Shown: positions 54,009 through 63,144 of the stretch, in pieces
Layout: the number at the start of each line of letters is the position of its first letter
Numbering within the stretch: the stretch's first letter is position 1
Origin: Martinezella lusitana
GTDB lineage: Bacteria > Pseudomonadota > Alphaproteobacteria > Rhizobiales > Rhizobiaceae
NCBI RefSeq assembly: GCF_900094565.1
Contig: NZ_FMAF01000030.1
Span: 1-64,000 of the forward strand
DNA: 64,000 nucleotides
Direction of reading: 5' to 3'
Position numbers and translations under genes: made by a program
The notes under the pieces: generated by a model
Told to the model about the DNA's origin: nothing
The model's database searches: none
The model's input: only the letters and a program-made list of their open reading frames with translations

Positions 54009-54149
54009 GCTTCATCTCCGGTTTTTGATTGCGCGATAGTTCTCGGCAGGGCTTCTCCTGACTGCTTTTGATTGCTTTCAGCGTCACTCTTGTGCCGTCG
54101 ACGCCCCAGGTTCTCTGCAATCAATGGTCCGCCTGATGCAGCACCGCCA

Positions 54150-54198
54150 TCAATTCGCAAAATCGATTGTTTGAATAGCACACATCCACGGCATCAAT
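54150..54198 (-). promoter_or_regulatory. nod box (leftward)
   Basis: Read on the minus strand it has the pattern ATTGA-N7-GATG-N6-ATTCAAACAATCGATTTT, followed by GCGAATT. This matches the nod box consensus ATCCA-N7-GATG-N6-ATCYAAACAATCRATTTTACCAATC at nearly all conserved positions and shares the spacing of the nodA nod box. It points to the SgcJ/EcaC-like gene at 54008. Confidence 0.8.
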
Positions 54199-55187
54199 TT
54201 ACACGCTAAACAGCGCATCCCTCGTTAGGAATCGCCGAGCCGGCCAAGCTCCTGCCGCGGCGCATCTCAGCAATCTGAAGTTAGGGGCTGCTCTCGATCA
54301 ACGAGCTTCTTCATGACAAGTCGCGGCAAATGCAAAAGATAGGATGATTTGCCACGACGCTTTGCCCCTTATCGGATACATGGTTTTGCCTGTCCGGGAG
54401 GGTCGCCGCTCGCAGCCCTTCGATTGGACTTTTGCGGTTGGTGATTCCACTCAAGCAACCGAATATTTTTCGTGCCCGGCACTCTGATATGTCGAATTCC
54501 TCAAGCGAGTTCTGGAGGCCGCCGCGGGCTTCTTCCCACATGTTCGCGGAGTGCAATTTGGCTTTGCAAAATTGTGACCGCCTGGAGGGAAGAGCAAGCC
54601 AATTGAGCTTTTCTTTAAACAACTGACAATTTAGCGACGATGAGCGATCGGGCTCTCGGCGCTTCCGGGTGTTGCTGCGCGATTTTGCTGGAACGCAAGC
54701 TGAACCCGACCGGGCAGACACGTCGCAGTCAGGAGGCACGGCGTGCCCGAATCCCTTTTGAAGCACGGTGTCGACATGTCTTCCAGTAGCTCGTTCGAAG
54801 CCGCGTTCCAGGCAAGTTCGCCCACTGAAATTAACGATGTGCCAGTTCGGTCCCGTCCTGTCCAGCATCTGACACGCAAGAAGTTGGGCGTTGAAACCAT
54901 GCGGCACCATCAAAGTGCCGTCAGAAAAAACTGGACGAAGCCAAACTCAACACCCTGGAGACTGTGAAAAATGCAACGGCAGGCAGTAGGCCATAATGTC
55001 CAGAATGTGAGGTTGCCTACAATCAAAACTGGTCAATTCAATCCTAAGATATCCGTATTACGCACTCAATAGTCTTTGCGATAATGATTGATCTTGCTTT
55101 GAAAGGTCACGACGTCAGATCTGCCCGCAAACATCGGAACACTACTGTTCTTTTCAACCCTCACGATAATTCTGGGGCTAAATCGGT
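54199..55187. other. Intergenic region before nodD
   Basis: Nearly 1 kb between the leftward nod box and nodD. No frame looks like a known protein; the longest (54311-54913, minus) is serine- and arginine-rich. Near 55020 (AATCAAAACTGGTCAATTCAATCC) there is weak nod-box-like composition but not the required spacing. The last 150 bases should hold the nodD promoter. Confidence 0.35.
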
Positions 55188-56126
55188 ATGCGTTTCAAGG
55201 GTCTTGATCTTAATCTTCTCGTCGCATTTGACGCTTTGATGACGGAACGCAACGTTTCGGCAGCGGCGCGCAGCATCAATCTCAGTCAGCCTGCAATGAG
55301 TGCCGCCGTCCGCCGGCTGCGCGACTATTTCGGCGATGACCTGTTTACGATGCAGAACCGGAAACTTATCCTGACGCCACGTGCGGAAAGCCTCGCCTCC
55401 GCGGTCCGAGAGACACTACAGCACATTCAACTCAACATTATTTCTGCAGATAGCTTCGCATTAGACGAACCGGAGCGACACTTTACGATCGCGCTTTGTG
55501 ATTTCATGACGACAGTATTCTTCCGGAAAATCATAAAGCGTCTGGCAAGGGAAGCTCCCGCTGTCAGTTTCGAGTTAATTCCGCTCCCAGATAATCCGGA
55601 CCAGCTTCTGCGGCGGGGCAAAGCCGATTTTCTAATTCTTCCGGAATTGTTTATGTCAAGCGCACATCCCAGAGCGAAGCTGTTCGACGAAAAGTTCGTG
55701 TCCGTTGGCTGTACGACGAATACGAAACTATCTGGTCAACTTACGGTCAGAGAGTATATGGCGATGGGCCACGTCACAGCTAAGTCTGGGGTTGGTCAAC
55801 AGCAGTCGCTTGAGGACTTTTATTTATCGGAACGAGGTGTCAAAAGGCGTGTCGAAGTTGCCGTTCAGAGCTTCGGGATGGTGCCCGCAGCGCTATTGGG
55901 CACCGACAGGCTCGCAATTCTGCCTCTGCGACTGGTGAAGCATCTCGCACCATCTATGCCCTTGCGAATTGTGGAAAGTCCAATACCTCTTCCGGCGTTC
56001 ACCGAGGGCATCCAGTGGCCAGCCTCGCATGAAAACGATCCGGCGAGCACCTGGATGCGTGAGATAATTCTGCAGGAGGCGGGCCGCGTAGCAAGTCCTT
56101 CGATGTGTCGCGAAAGTGACATTTAG
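55188..56126 (+). CDS. nodD: Nodulation regulator NodD (LysR family)
   Basis: A 312-residue NodD. The start MRFKGLDLNLLVAFDALMTE is diagnostic, followed by the helix-turn-helix NVSAAARSINLSQPAMSAAV and the inducer domain (RHFTIALCDFMTTVFFRKII; FVSVGCTTNTKLSGQLTVRE). NodD binds nod boxes and activates nod genes with host flavonoids. Two nod boxes occur within 4 kb on either side, at 54150 and 58399. It is intact and of normal length (about 308-322). It is unusual in not being directly divergent from a nod box operon; an AraC gene follows. Confidence 0.96.
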   Translation: MRFKGLDLNLLVAFDALMTERNVSAAARSINLSQPAMSAAVRRLRDYFGDDLFTMQNRKLILTPRAESLASAVRETLQHIQLNIISADSFALDEPERHFTIALCDFMTTVFFRKIIKRLAREAPAVSFELIPLPDNPDQLLRRGKADFLILPELFMSSAHPRAKLFDEKFVSVGCTTNTKLSGQLTVREYMAMGHVTAKSGVGQQQSLEDFYLSERGVKRRVEVAVQSFGMVPAALLGTDRLAILPLRLVKHLAPSMPLRIVESPIPLPAFTEGIQWPASHENDPASTWMREIILQEAGRVASPSMCRESDI

Positions 56127-56331
56127 GAGACCGAAATGAAACTGAACGTCTTTGAGTGGGTGCCGCCCACAAGATTACTGGGCGGATTTGGGCCTATTAC
56201 GACGACGAGGTGCGGATGGACTTCCAGGGCTTCATGGGACTATGAGCTGAATTCGTTACCGCGGCGACTAACCGCAAATAGGCTCGCCAAGAGTGTAGTA
56301 TCCCAATTGCAACCACGAACAGGCGTATCGG

Positions 56332-57381
56332 ATGTTTCAAAGCAGCAGCCCCCATTTGACATTTAAGCGTGGTGGATCGTCATTTGATGGCATGATCGAA
56401 ACACTCGGTACTGCCTTTGGTGAGTATAAAGCCGCGCTGGTCAGCCCTGTCGATGACTTCCAGTGGAGTCTGGATTTTTCGACCTGTGACTATGCCACCG
56501 TGATCAAGGGTTTTCATCAACACGAGTTTGAGTTTCAAATCCAGCCTACCATCAACGCTGTGCAGCATTTGTCGATTGTGCTACCGCGTAGCGGAGGCAT
56601 GGGAGTGACCTACGCCTCGCGCGAAGCCACCGCTCGACCCGGTAAGTTGCTCCTATACAACAATCTTGAGCCAGAGAGCGTTGTGATGTATGGCCGATCG
56701 AACGTCATTGACGAGCTTTTGCTCGACTGGAATGTGATTCTGCAGACGCTTGATCAAACGTTCGAGACGCCATTCAGTGGATCATTGGACCTTCTGCCGG
56801 AATTGGAAACGTCGACGTCGGCCGGTCAAATGATCGGCTCTCTCGCGGAGACCGTCATTCGTGGGTTGCGCGATCCCTCAGTTCGATCCCCAATCGCAAT
56901 GGCGCACGTCACTCAAGCTTTGGCCGACCTGATAGTACGCTTTGTCCCGCACAAGCTTTCGCACCTGCTCGACAGGAAGCCCTACATGATAGCCCCCAGG
57001 CATGTCCGGCGCGCGATTGAATATATGGAAGCCAATATCAGCCAGCCGATCAGAATGCCGATGGTCGCGAAAGCCGCGGGGGTGTCGACACGCGCATTGC
57101 AACTCGGGTTCCGTGCCTTCCGGGAGACCACGCCGGCCGCGTATTTGGCCATGCTTCGTTTGCGGGCGGCGCGGGTGGAGTTACTTGATCCGGCGAACGG
57201 GCATACAACGAGGGAAATTTGCTTGAAATGGGGATTTCTTCACTTCGGACGGTTCTCGGCGATGTACAAGGCAAGTTACGGGGAAAGCCCTTCTCACACG
57301 AGAAAGCGCGTCAGGGGTATGCAGCCCCGCTCTCGCCGGCAACCACAAACTGTGGTGGGCCATTCAATCTTGCGCAGATGA
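56332..57381 (+). CDS. AraC-family transcriptional regulator
   Basis: A 349-residue AraC regulator of the group with an AraC-binding-like N-terminal domain (HLSIVLPRSGGMGVTYASRE). The C-terminal double helix-turn-helix is RMPMVAKAAGVSTRALQLGF and TTREICLKWGFLHFGRFSAM, with YKASYGESPSHTRKR at the end. Placed between nodD and the nod box of nodA it may tune symbiotic genes; AraC regulators occur near nodD in other rhizobia (NGR234, for example). The start at 56332 has no strong ribosome site; a later start at Met21 is possible. Confidence 0.85.
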   Translation: MFQSSSPHLTFKRGGSSFDGMIETLGTAFGEYKAALVSPVDDFQWSLDFSTCDYATVIKGFHQHEFEFQIQPTINAVQHLSIVLPRSGGMGVTYASREATARPGKLLLYNNLEPESVVMYGRSNVIDELLLDWNVILQTLDQTFETPFSGSLDLLPELETSTSAGQMIGSLAETVIRGLRDPSVRSPIAMAHVTQALADLIVRFVPHKLSHLLDRKPYMIAPRHVRRAIEYMEANISQPIRMPMVAKAAGVSTRALQLGFRAFRETTPAAYLAMLRLRAARVELLDPANGHTTREICLKWGFLHFGRFSAMYKASYGESPSHTRKRVRGMQPRSRRQPQTVVGHSILRR

Positions 57382-57984
57382 TCTCTCGCGCGACAGATGA
57401 TTGGATGCGTGTGGCGGCTTGCCGTGCGCGCCTCAGGCAGTCTCCTTAACTGCCCCGCTCTCCCGTGTCATTGAGCGATATCGATGTCTTTTCGGATCAT
57501 TGCATGCCTCCTCTATGACCATCTTCATTTTTCGCGAACAGGATTCCTCCCGGACCGATTGTCTGGTATAGACCGGGCGCCCTGTCGCTGGCGCACCACT
57601 GCCACCCGCGTCAGCGCACCCGCCCCGTCATTGCTTGCCACGTGGAATGACAGGGCGCCTGTCGATCGAGCGCAATGATTGGCAAGAATGCAGGGGGGCA
57701 ATTCCCTCGGCCGACCCATCAGCAATCGGTGTCATGGTATCAACCACGCCGCAGCCGGCGAACACCAGAGTGGATCACAGCCTGCATCGCGAGCCGTATG
57801 CCGCTTTCGATCCCATTGTTCGCCCGTCCTGTGCTGCCGACCGAAGCTCATCCCGGGACAAGAGAACCAAGCCGACGACGTTCTTAATTTCTTAATCAGC
57901 GTTGCTGAAGATGATTCGTGAAGGCAGCTGTGCTCGGACGGGGCATTCCGGAGCGAATTGCTACACCGTCAATGTTGCGAGGGC
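57382..57984. other. Intergenic region without recognised gene
   Basis: About 600 bases after the AraC gene. Plus-strand frames of 60-86 codons overlap each other in three frames (57635-57921) and none resembles a protein family. No repeat, RNA or regulatory motif recognised. Confidence 0.3.
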
Positions 57985-58204
57985 TTAGTCTCGCGCGCCT
58001 TCAAGGAGGCCGTCGTAGACGTCCATGAGCGCAGTGGTGATAGCCTGCCCGAGAGCATTGCCTGCTTGCCGGACTGCGTCTTCAGTTCCATCACGCGCAG
58101 CCTTTGGCGAGATCAAAACCCTGTTCGCCGACAATCTGCTTGGCAACTTCAATAGCCCAGATACCAAAGTCACCCCGGTTGTCGATCCCAATGCTTTCTT
58201 CCAT
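57985..58204 (-). pseudogene. Small hypothetical protein, frameshifted
   Basis: The minus strand reads MEESIGIDNRGDFGIWAIEV, AKQIVGEQGFDLAKG in one frame and then, one base over, AARDGTEDAVRQAGNALGQA, ITTALMDVYDGLLEGARD and a stop. Joined it is about 72 residues with a plausible helical ending. I recognise no family. A single shift near 58105 breaks it. It lies just left of the nodA nod box, on the opposite strand. Confidence 0.4.
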
Positions 58205-58398
58205 TTTTCGTCCTATCCATTTATGCAGAGCGCTTTACACCTCCATTCCCGAAATGGCCGGCACTGCTGGCCATCGCCATCCAGCACTATGATGATTCGA
58301 ATAAGTGTGAGCAGTCTTTCTCACAGTGCAAGCGGACGCTCCGTTGTTGGCCCATTGAGTTCAATAAGGACTTTAGTCGCACTTATCGGATGCAATCC

Positions 58399-58446
58399 AT
58401 TCATCGCATGGATGCGCCACATCCAAATAATCGATTTTACGAATTA
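58399..58446 (+). promoter_or_regulatory. nod box of the nodA operon
   Basis: ATTCA-N7-GATG-N6-ATCCAAATAATCGATTTTAC, then GAATTA, an excellent fit to the nod box consensus, with one change in the AAACAATC core (AAATAATC). The spacing is identical to the other nod box. It lies 250 bases before nodA, the usual distance, and should drive nodA, the acyltransferase gene, nodF and nodE. Confidence 0.9.
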
Positions 58447-58695
58447 AGCGTTATGATCCATTAAAAAGGAACATCGTTTGATTACTATCAAATACATTGA
58501 TGGCTATCGCAAGCGGTTCGCGAATGGACAAGTATTTGGTTGCAAAGCCGAACAGTAAGGAACCCAGCGCCACGAGCGATCCTATGGGCATGAGGGCTAC
58601 AGCCGGCGGCAGACGAATGCCTTTTAGGCGCCCTCAACCCGGTGCCTTTCATCGCACAGCTGCTTCAAAAAACACTCGGAAGAGGAGATCTTTGC

Positions 58696-59286
58696 ATGTG
58701 CTCTCAAATGCGGTGGAGACTATGCTGGGAAAACGAGCTGGAACTCGCCGATCATGTCGAACTCGCCAAGTTCTTTCGAGCGACCTATGGACCAACCGGG
58801 GCCTTTAATGCAAAACCATTCGAGGGAAGTCGAAGCTGGGCCGGAGCGAGACCCGAACTTCGCCTCATCGGCTATGACGTTGACGGGATCGCCGCTCATC
58901 TGGGACTGCTACGCCGCTTCATTAAAGTTGACGGAATAGACCTGCCGGTGGCTGAGTTGGGATTGTACGGGATACGCACCGATCTTGAAAGACTCGGAAT
59001 AAGCCATTCAATCCGAGCCATGCTTCCAACACTCCAGGATCTCGCCGTTCCGTTTGCATTCGGCACGGTTCGGCCGGAGTTGCAAAGACATATCCGGAGG
59101 TTCGGCCGTTACGGTCCTGTGACGGTTTTTCCGCACGTTCGCGTGCGGTCCACCTTACAAGAGCCGCGCCTCGATAAGCCGCCCACACGCATCGATGACG
59201 CACTTGTCGTCGTTCTACCGATTGGACGATCAATGTCCGATTGGCCTTCTGGTTCGATGATCGATCGCAATGGACCGGAGCTATGA
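58696..59286 (+). CDS. nodA: Nod-factor N-acyltransferase NodA
   Basis: A 196-residue NodA, the exact family length from the ATG at 58696 (MCSQMRWRLCWENELELADH); GAGGAG lies upstream. Conserved blocks are FFRATYGPTGAFNAKPFEGS, RSWAGARPELRLIGYD, LLRRFIKVDGIDLPVAELGL and the C-terminal SDWPSGSMIDRNGPEL. It attaches the acyl chain to the de-N-acetylated chitin oligosaccharide. nodB does not follow, unlike in the common nodABC arrangement; the next gene is an acyltransferase, so nodBC must be elsewhere. Confidence 0.97.
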   Translation: MCSQMRWRLCWENELELADHVELAKFFRATYGPTGAFNAKPFEGSRSWAGARPELRLIGYDVDGIAAHLGLLRRFIKVDGIDLPVAELGLYGIRTDLERLGISHSIRAMLPTLQDLAVPFAFGTVRPELQRHIRRFGRYGPVTVFPHVRVRSTLQEPRLDKPPTRIDDALVVVLPIGRSMSDWPSGSMIDRNGPEL

Positions 59287-59458
59287 CGCTTCTGGGTTGC
59301 CAATGCGCCGCATACGTCGAGTGCACCTAGGCAGCAGCGCGTTCATGGTCAACATCAGAGTTGATCCAAGCGCGGGCTTGCTTGGGGAAACCTAAAAGCC
59401 ACCCTGCGGCCAAACGATCGCGAATCTAATTAGTAGAGAATTACATCAGGTCCCTCCA

Positions 59459-61384
59459 ATGCCGCGTGAAATTCGAACCGATATCCAAGCGTTGCGTGGC
59501 TTGGCTGTTTTGCTGGTCGTCCTCTATCATGCACGTATTGGGCCGTTTACAGCTGGCTATCTTGGCGTTGACGTATTTTTCGTAATTTCCGGCTTTCTGA
59601 TCACCAAGCTGGTCCGGACGCAGCTTGAGCAATCGCGCTTCAGCTTTTCGGAGTTCTATTACCGACGTGCGAAGCGTCTATTGCCGGCGGCCTACATCGT
59701 CATTGCGCTTACGACGGTCGCCTCGCCGTTTTTGCTTTCGGACGTGGGGCTGCAGGAGTTCCGCAATCAGGTCATAGGGGCCCTCACATTTTCCAGTAAC
59801 ATCGTTCCTTGGTACCAAGTGGACTATTTCGGCCCCGCCGCCGAAACGATGCCCCTCCTGCATTTTTGGTCGCTCTCCGTCGAAGAACAGTACTACCTGC
59901 TGCTGCCTCTCTTCTTGGCTTTGGCGCCGAGGAGATGGTGGCTCATCGGAATAGCGGCGTTCCTTGTCGCTAGCCTTGCGCTATGTTTTTATCTGGTCGC
60001 CCAGAACCCATCTGCTGTGTTTTATCTTCTGCCGACCCGATCTTGGGAAATGTCCATTGGTTCACTTGGCGCATTGCTTCCAACGATGCCAGTGGTGTCT
60101 GCCGTGCTTGTGAAGTTACGTTTCCCAGCACTCGCGCTTCTCCTCCTTGCCCCGATGGGTTTCGCTCATCCAGTCGTGGATGCCGCTTTGATTTGCTTGG
60201 CAACTCTGACCTTCCTGCTTGCGCGCACCCGGGACAACATTGTCGTGCGAGGCATGGCGAGGATTGGCGACATCTCTTACTCGCTCTATTTGATCCACTG
60301 GCCCGTGCTTGTCTATATGAGAGCTGTTTGGCTGGCGGAGCCTCCGGCGCTTGCGATCTATGCGGCCGTTGCTTTCTCATTTGTTGGAAGCTGGGCGCTT
60401 TACTCGTTCGTGGAGGAGCCATTCCGACGGGGGTACGTCATGTCTCGTCTCCGGCTGGTCTCAGGATTGGCGGCCGCATCGGTCCTTCTCGCCTTCTCGC
60501 CCTCCGTTGCCATAGCCACAACCGAGAACAAGTTTGATTTTGCCACCATCCGGCGGATCAACTACGGTCTCGCGAGAGCGTGTGATTTCAAACCCGGTCC
60601 GCCTCCTCAGGACGTCCCCAAGAGCTGCCAGACCACAAACAGACCAGAATTGCTGGTCTGGGGCGATTCATTTGCCATGGCGCTGGTTCCCGGCTTAGCC
60701 AAAACAATCGGCGAAGGCGGACTAGCTCAGCTCACAATGAGCGGATGCTTCCCGGCCATCGGCGTTGCTGCGGTTTCAAAGGAGTTAGCGTCACCCTTTT
60801 CTCGTGCCTTCGGCGAGGATTGCATTGACTTCAATGACCGTGTTTTGGCCGTTTTGAAAAATCGGCCGGAGATCAGTACGGTGGCTATTTCAAGCCCTTT
60901 CGATACGCCTGTATCGAATGAATATATGGTGCTTAAGAGGAACGGTGAGACTTTCACCGATGCCAAGGTCTCGCAATATATAACCATTGAGGGGATTAAG
61001 GCCCTCGTCGAAGGTGTTCGCGCGTTAGGCAAGCGCGTGGTTGTGGTTGCTCCTCCGCCAGTCGGAAACTTCGACATTGGCGATTGCCTGGAGAGGAAGG
61101 CGAGGGGAAGCATTATGCTTGGGCGCTACAGCGACTGCAAAATAGATGTCAGTGAATACCGTCGCAGACGCGCCCGTACCCTCGAGCTGTTAAACGAAGT
61201 GGCGCTCAAGGCCGACGTAGAAGTCGTTTCCTACCACGACTTTCTCTGCGACGGCACAACATGCAAAACCGAGATTGACGGCAAATTCCTTTACCGAGAT
61301 AGCGGTCACCTTTCCTATGAAGGATCTGAGATCATCGCTCGCCAGACAAATCTTGCTGAGAGGCTGATCAGGGCCGCTCGTTAG
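59459..61384 (+). CDS. OafA-type membrane acyltransferase with SGNH domain
   Basis: A 641-residue two-domain protein. The N-terminal 340 or so residues are an acyltransferase-3 membrane domain with about ten helices (TDIQALRGLAVLLVVLYHAR, FFVISGFLITKLVRTQLEQS, FYYRRAKRLLPAAYIV, LHFWSLSVEEQYYLLLPLFL). The C-terminal SGNH/GDSL-like domain has LLVWGDSFAMALVPGL near residue 403 and DSGHLSYEGS near residue 613. Such OafA/OatA-like proteins O-acetylate cell-surface sugars. NodX and NolL, known Nod-factor acetyltransferases, have only the first domain. Its place between nodA and nodFE suggests a Nod-factor substrate. Confidence 0.9.
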   Translation: MPREIRTDIQALRGLAVLLVVLYHARIGPFTAGYLGVDVFFVISGFLITKLVRTQLEQSRFSFSEFYYRRAKRLLPAAYIVIALTTVASPFLLSDVGLQEFRNQVIGALTFSSNIVPWYQVDYFGPAAETMPLLHFWSLSVEEQYYLLLPLFLALAPRRWWLIGIAAFLVASLALCFYLVAQNPSAVFYLLPTRSWEMSIGSLGALLPTMPVVSAVLVKLRFPALALLLLAPMGFAHPVVDAALICLATLTFLLARTRDNIVVRGMARIGDISYSLYLIHWPVLVYMRAVWLAEPPALAIYAAVAFSFVGSWALYSFVEEPFRRGYVMSRLRLVSGLAAASVLLAFSPSVAIATTENKFDFATIRRINYGLARACDFKPGPPPQDVPKSCQTTNRPELLVWGDSFAMALVPGLAKTIGEGGLAQLTMSGCFPAIGVAAVSKELASPFSRAFGEDCIDFNDRVLAVLKNRPEISTVAISSPFDTPVSNEYMVLKRNGETFTDAKVSQYITIEGIKALVEGVRALGKRVVVVAPPPVGNFDIGDCLERKARGSIMLGRYSDCKIDVSEYRRRRARTLELLNEVALKADVEVVSYHDFLCDGTTCKTEIDGKFLYRDSGHLSYEGSEIIARQTNLAERLIRAAR

Positions 61385-61479
61385 AGCGTGTTTGGCCAAT
61401 GCACTCCTTCCATTTCGAGGGAAGAGGCAGGCGCCCTGGTGCCACCTATGCGTCGTAACAAAAATCGATAGGAGACAAT

Positions 61480-61761
61480 ATGCCAGATCAAATCGCAGAT
61501 AACGTCATCGCCATGATCAAGAAAAACGCTGCTGCGCACGGCACCGACAAAGATCCCTCCTTGAGCGACGACGAAATAACGACTGAGACCGAACTGAGCT
61601 CGCTCGATATCGATTCGATAACACTGGCGGATATCCTCTGGGATCTAGAGCAAGCCTATGACATCGGCATCGAGTTTAACACCGCCGAAGCTTGGGCAAA
61701 TCTTAAAAGTGTTGGCGATCTCATTGAAGCCGTCCGCGCTTTGATAGCAAGGGAGGCTTGA
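61480..61761 (+). CDS. nodF: Nodulation acyl carrier protein NodF
   Basis: A 93-residue acyl carrier protein. The phosphopantetheine serine is Ser46 in SSLDIDSITLADILW. The protein is acidic, as expected, with NodF-like features (AWANLKSVGDLIEAVRALIA). It carries the growing polyunsaturated acyl chain made with NodE. AGGAGA precedes the ATG, and the stop is directly followed by nodE (no gap). Confidence 0.93.
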   Translation: MPDQIADNVIAMIKKNAAAHGTDKDPSLSDDEITTETELSSLDIDSITLADILWDLEQAYDIGIEFNTAEAWANLKSVGDLIEAVRALIAREA

Positions 61762-62970
61762 ATGGACAGGCGCGTCGTTATCACTGGAATAGGCGGCCTA
61801 TGCGGGCTCGGAACCAACCACGCCTCCATCTGGGACGCAATGCGCGAAGGGCGTTCAGCTATCGGCCCAATTGCCAATTCAGAACTTCACGAGTTGAAGG
61901 GCATGATCGGCGCCGAGATCAAGACGCTACCGGAGCATGGCCTAAATTCGAAGCAATCCAATTCAATGGACCGCTTCAGCTTGCTTGCCGTGATTGCCGC
62001 ACGCGAAGCCGCAAGACATGCCGAACTCTCCATCGACGAAGGAAATACCTATCGCATCGGTGCGACAGTAGGTGTCGGCGTCTGCGGCTGGGAAGCGGTC
62101 GAAGCAAACTATCGTGCTCTTCTTTTAGATGGCGCTCGCCGGGCTGCCATCCTTACTGCACCCAAGGTTATGCCGAGTGCTGCCGCCGCTCACGTCAGCA
62201 TGAGCCTTGGCTTGAGGGGGCCGGTTTTCGGCGTCACGTCAGCCTGTGCCTCGGCCAACCATGCCATCGCCTCGGCGGTGGATCAGATTAGACCTGGCCG
62301 CGCCGACGTCATGCTTGCTGGCGGCAGCGATGCCCCGCTTGTGTGGGGCGTGCTGAAGTCTTGGGAAGCACTGCGTATACTTGCACCCGATACCTGCCGC
62401 CCCTTCTCGGCCGACAGAAGAGGCGTGGTATTAGGCGAGGGTGCGGCCATCGCGGTATTGGAAAGCTATCAACATGCCGCACGGCGCGGTGCCCCAATTC
62501 TTGCTGAAATCGCCGGCGCTGGTCATTCCGCCGATGCGTTCGACATCGTTGCGCCTTCCGTCGAAGGGCCAGTGGCAGCGATGCGAGCCTGCCTTTTAGA
62601 TGCTGAGCTGAATGCTGAGGACGTGGATTATGTAAATGCGCATGGCACTGGTACCAGAGCCAACGATCAGATCGAAACTGAAGCGATCAAACGTGTCTTC
62701 CGGCATCATGCCCACTCAATGTCCGTCTCTTCAACCAAATCCGTGCATGGGCATTGCCTCGGCGCGTCGAGCGCGCTCGAGATGATCGCCTGTGTGATGG
62801 CTCTGCGCGAGGGCGTCGTGCCGCCGACCGCCAATCACCGCGAGCCGGATCCCGCTTGCGATCTCGACTTTACTCCCAATGTGCCGCGCGAGCGGAAGGT
62901 ACACGTAGCGCTGAGCAACGCCTTCGCCATGGGTGGCACGAATGCCGTCGTGGCATTCAAGCGGGTATAG
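61762..62970 (+). CDS. nodE: Nodulation beta-ketoacyl synthase NodE
   Basis: A 402-residue beta-ketoacyl-ACP synthase. The catalytic triad is Cys162 (VTSACASANHAIAS), His294 (VNAHGTGTRAND) and His331 (STKSVHGHCLGASS). NodE sets the host-specific, often multiply unsaturated, fatty acid of Nod factors. It starts right after the nodF stop, so translation is coupled. The glycine-rich end (SNAFAMGGTNAVVAFKRV) is typical. It is intact and of normal length. Confidence 0.96.
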   Translation: MDRRVVITGIGGLCGLGTNHASIWDAMREGRSAIGPIANSELHELKGMIGAEIKTLPEHGLNSKQSNSMDRFSLLAVIAAREAARHAELSIDEGNTYRIGATVGVGVCGWEAVEANYRALLLDGARRAAILTAPKVMPSAAAAHVSMSLGLRGPVFGVTSACASANHAIASAVDQIRPGRADVMLAGGSDAPLVWGVLKSWEALRILAPDTCRPFSADRRGVVLGEGAAIAVLESYQHAARRGAPILAEIAGAGHSADAFDIVAPSVEGPVAAMRACLLDAELNAEDVDYVNAHGTGTRANDQIETEAIKRVFRHHAHSMSVSSTKSVHGHCLGASSALEMIACVMALREGVVPPTANHREPDPACDLDFTPNVPRERKVHVALSNAFAMGGTNAVVAFKRV

Positions 62971-63144
62971 AACCGGGCGTTTTCCTCGCCTTGCCTGTTA
63001 ATGATTCCGTGCTGAACGTCGGATCTTAGTCGTCTTGGCGCGAGCTGTGCCAGTGGCTCTCTGACTTGGATGATGTTGTCTGCTGGCGCCCGTGAGGTTT
63101 GGCCGATCATCGGCGCGTCGATCATGAAGGACGAGAGGTAGTCA

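Noticed and set aside
54990..55060. Nod box just upstream of nodD
   Set aside because: Some similar words (AATCAAAACTGG, CAATTCAATCC) occur, but the ATC-N9-GAT spacing and the AATCGATTTT core are missing.
59287..59458. nodB remnant after nodA
   Set aside because: Translation in all plus frames shows no NodB-like deacetylase motif; the gap looks like plain intergenic sequence.
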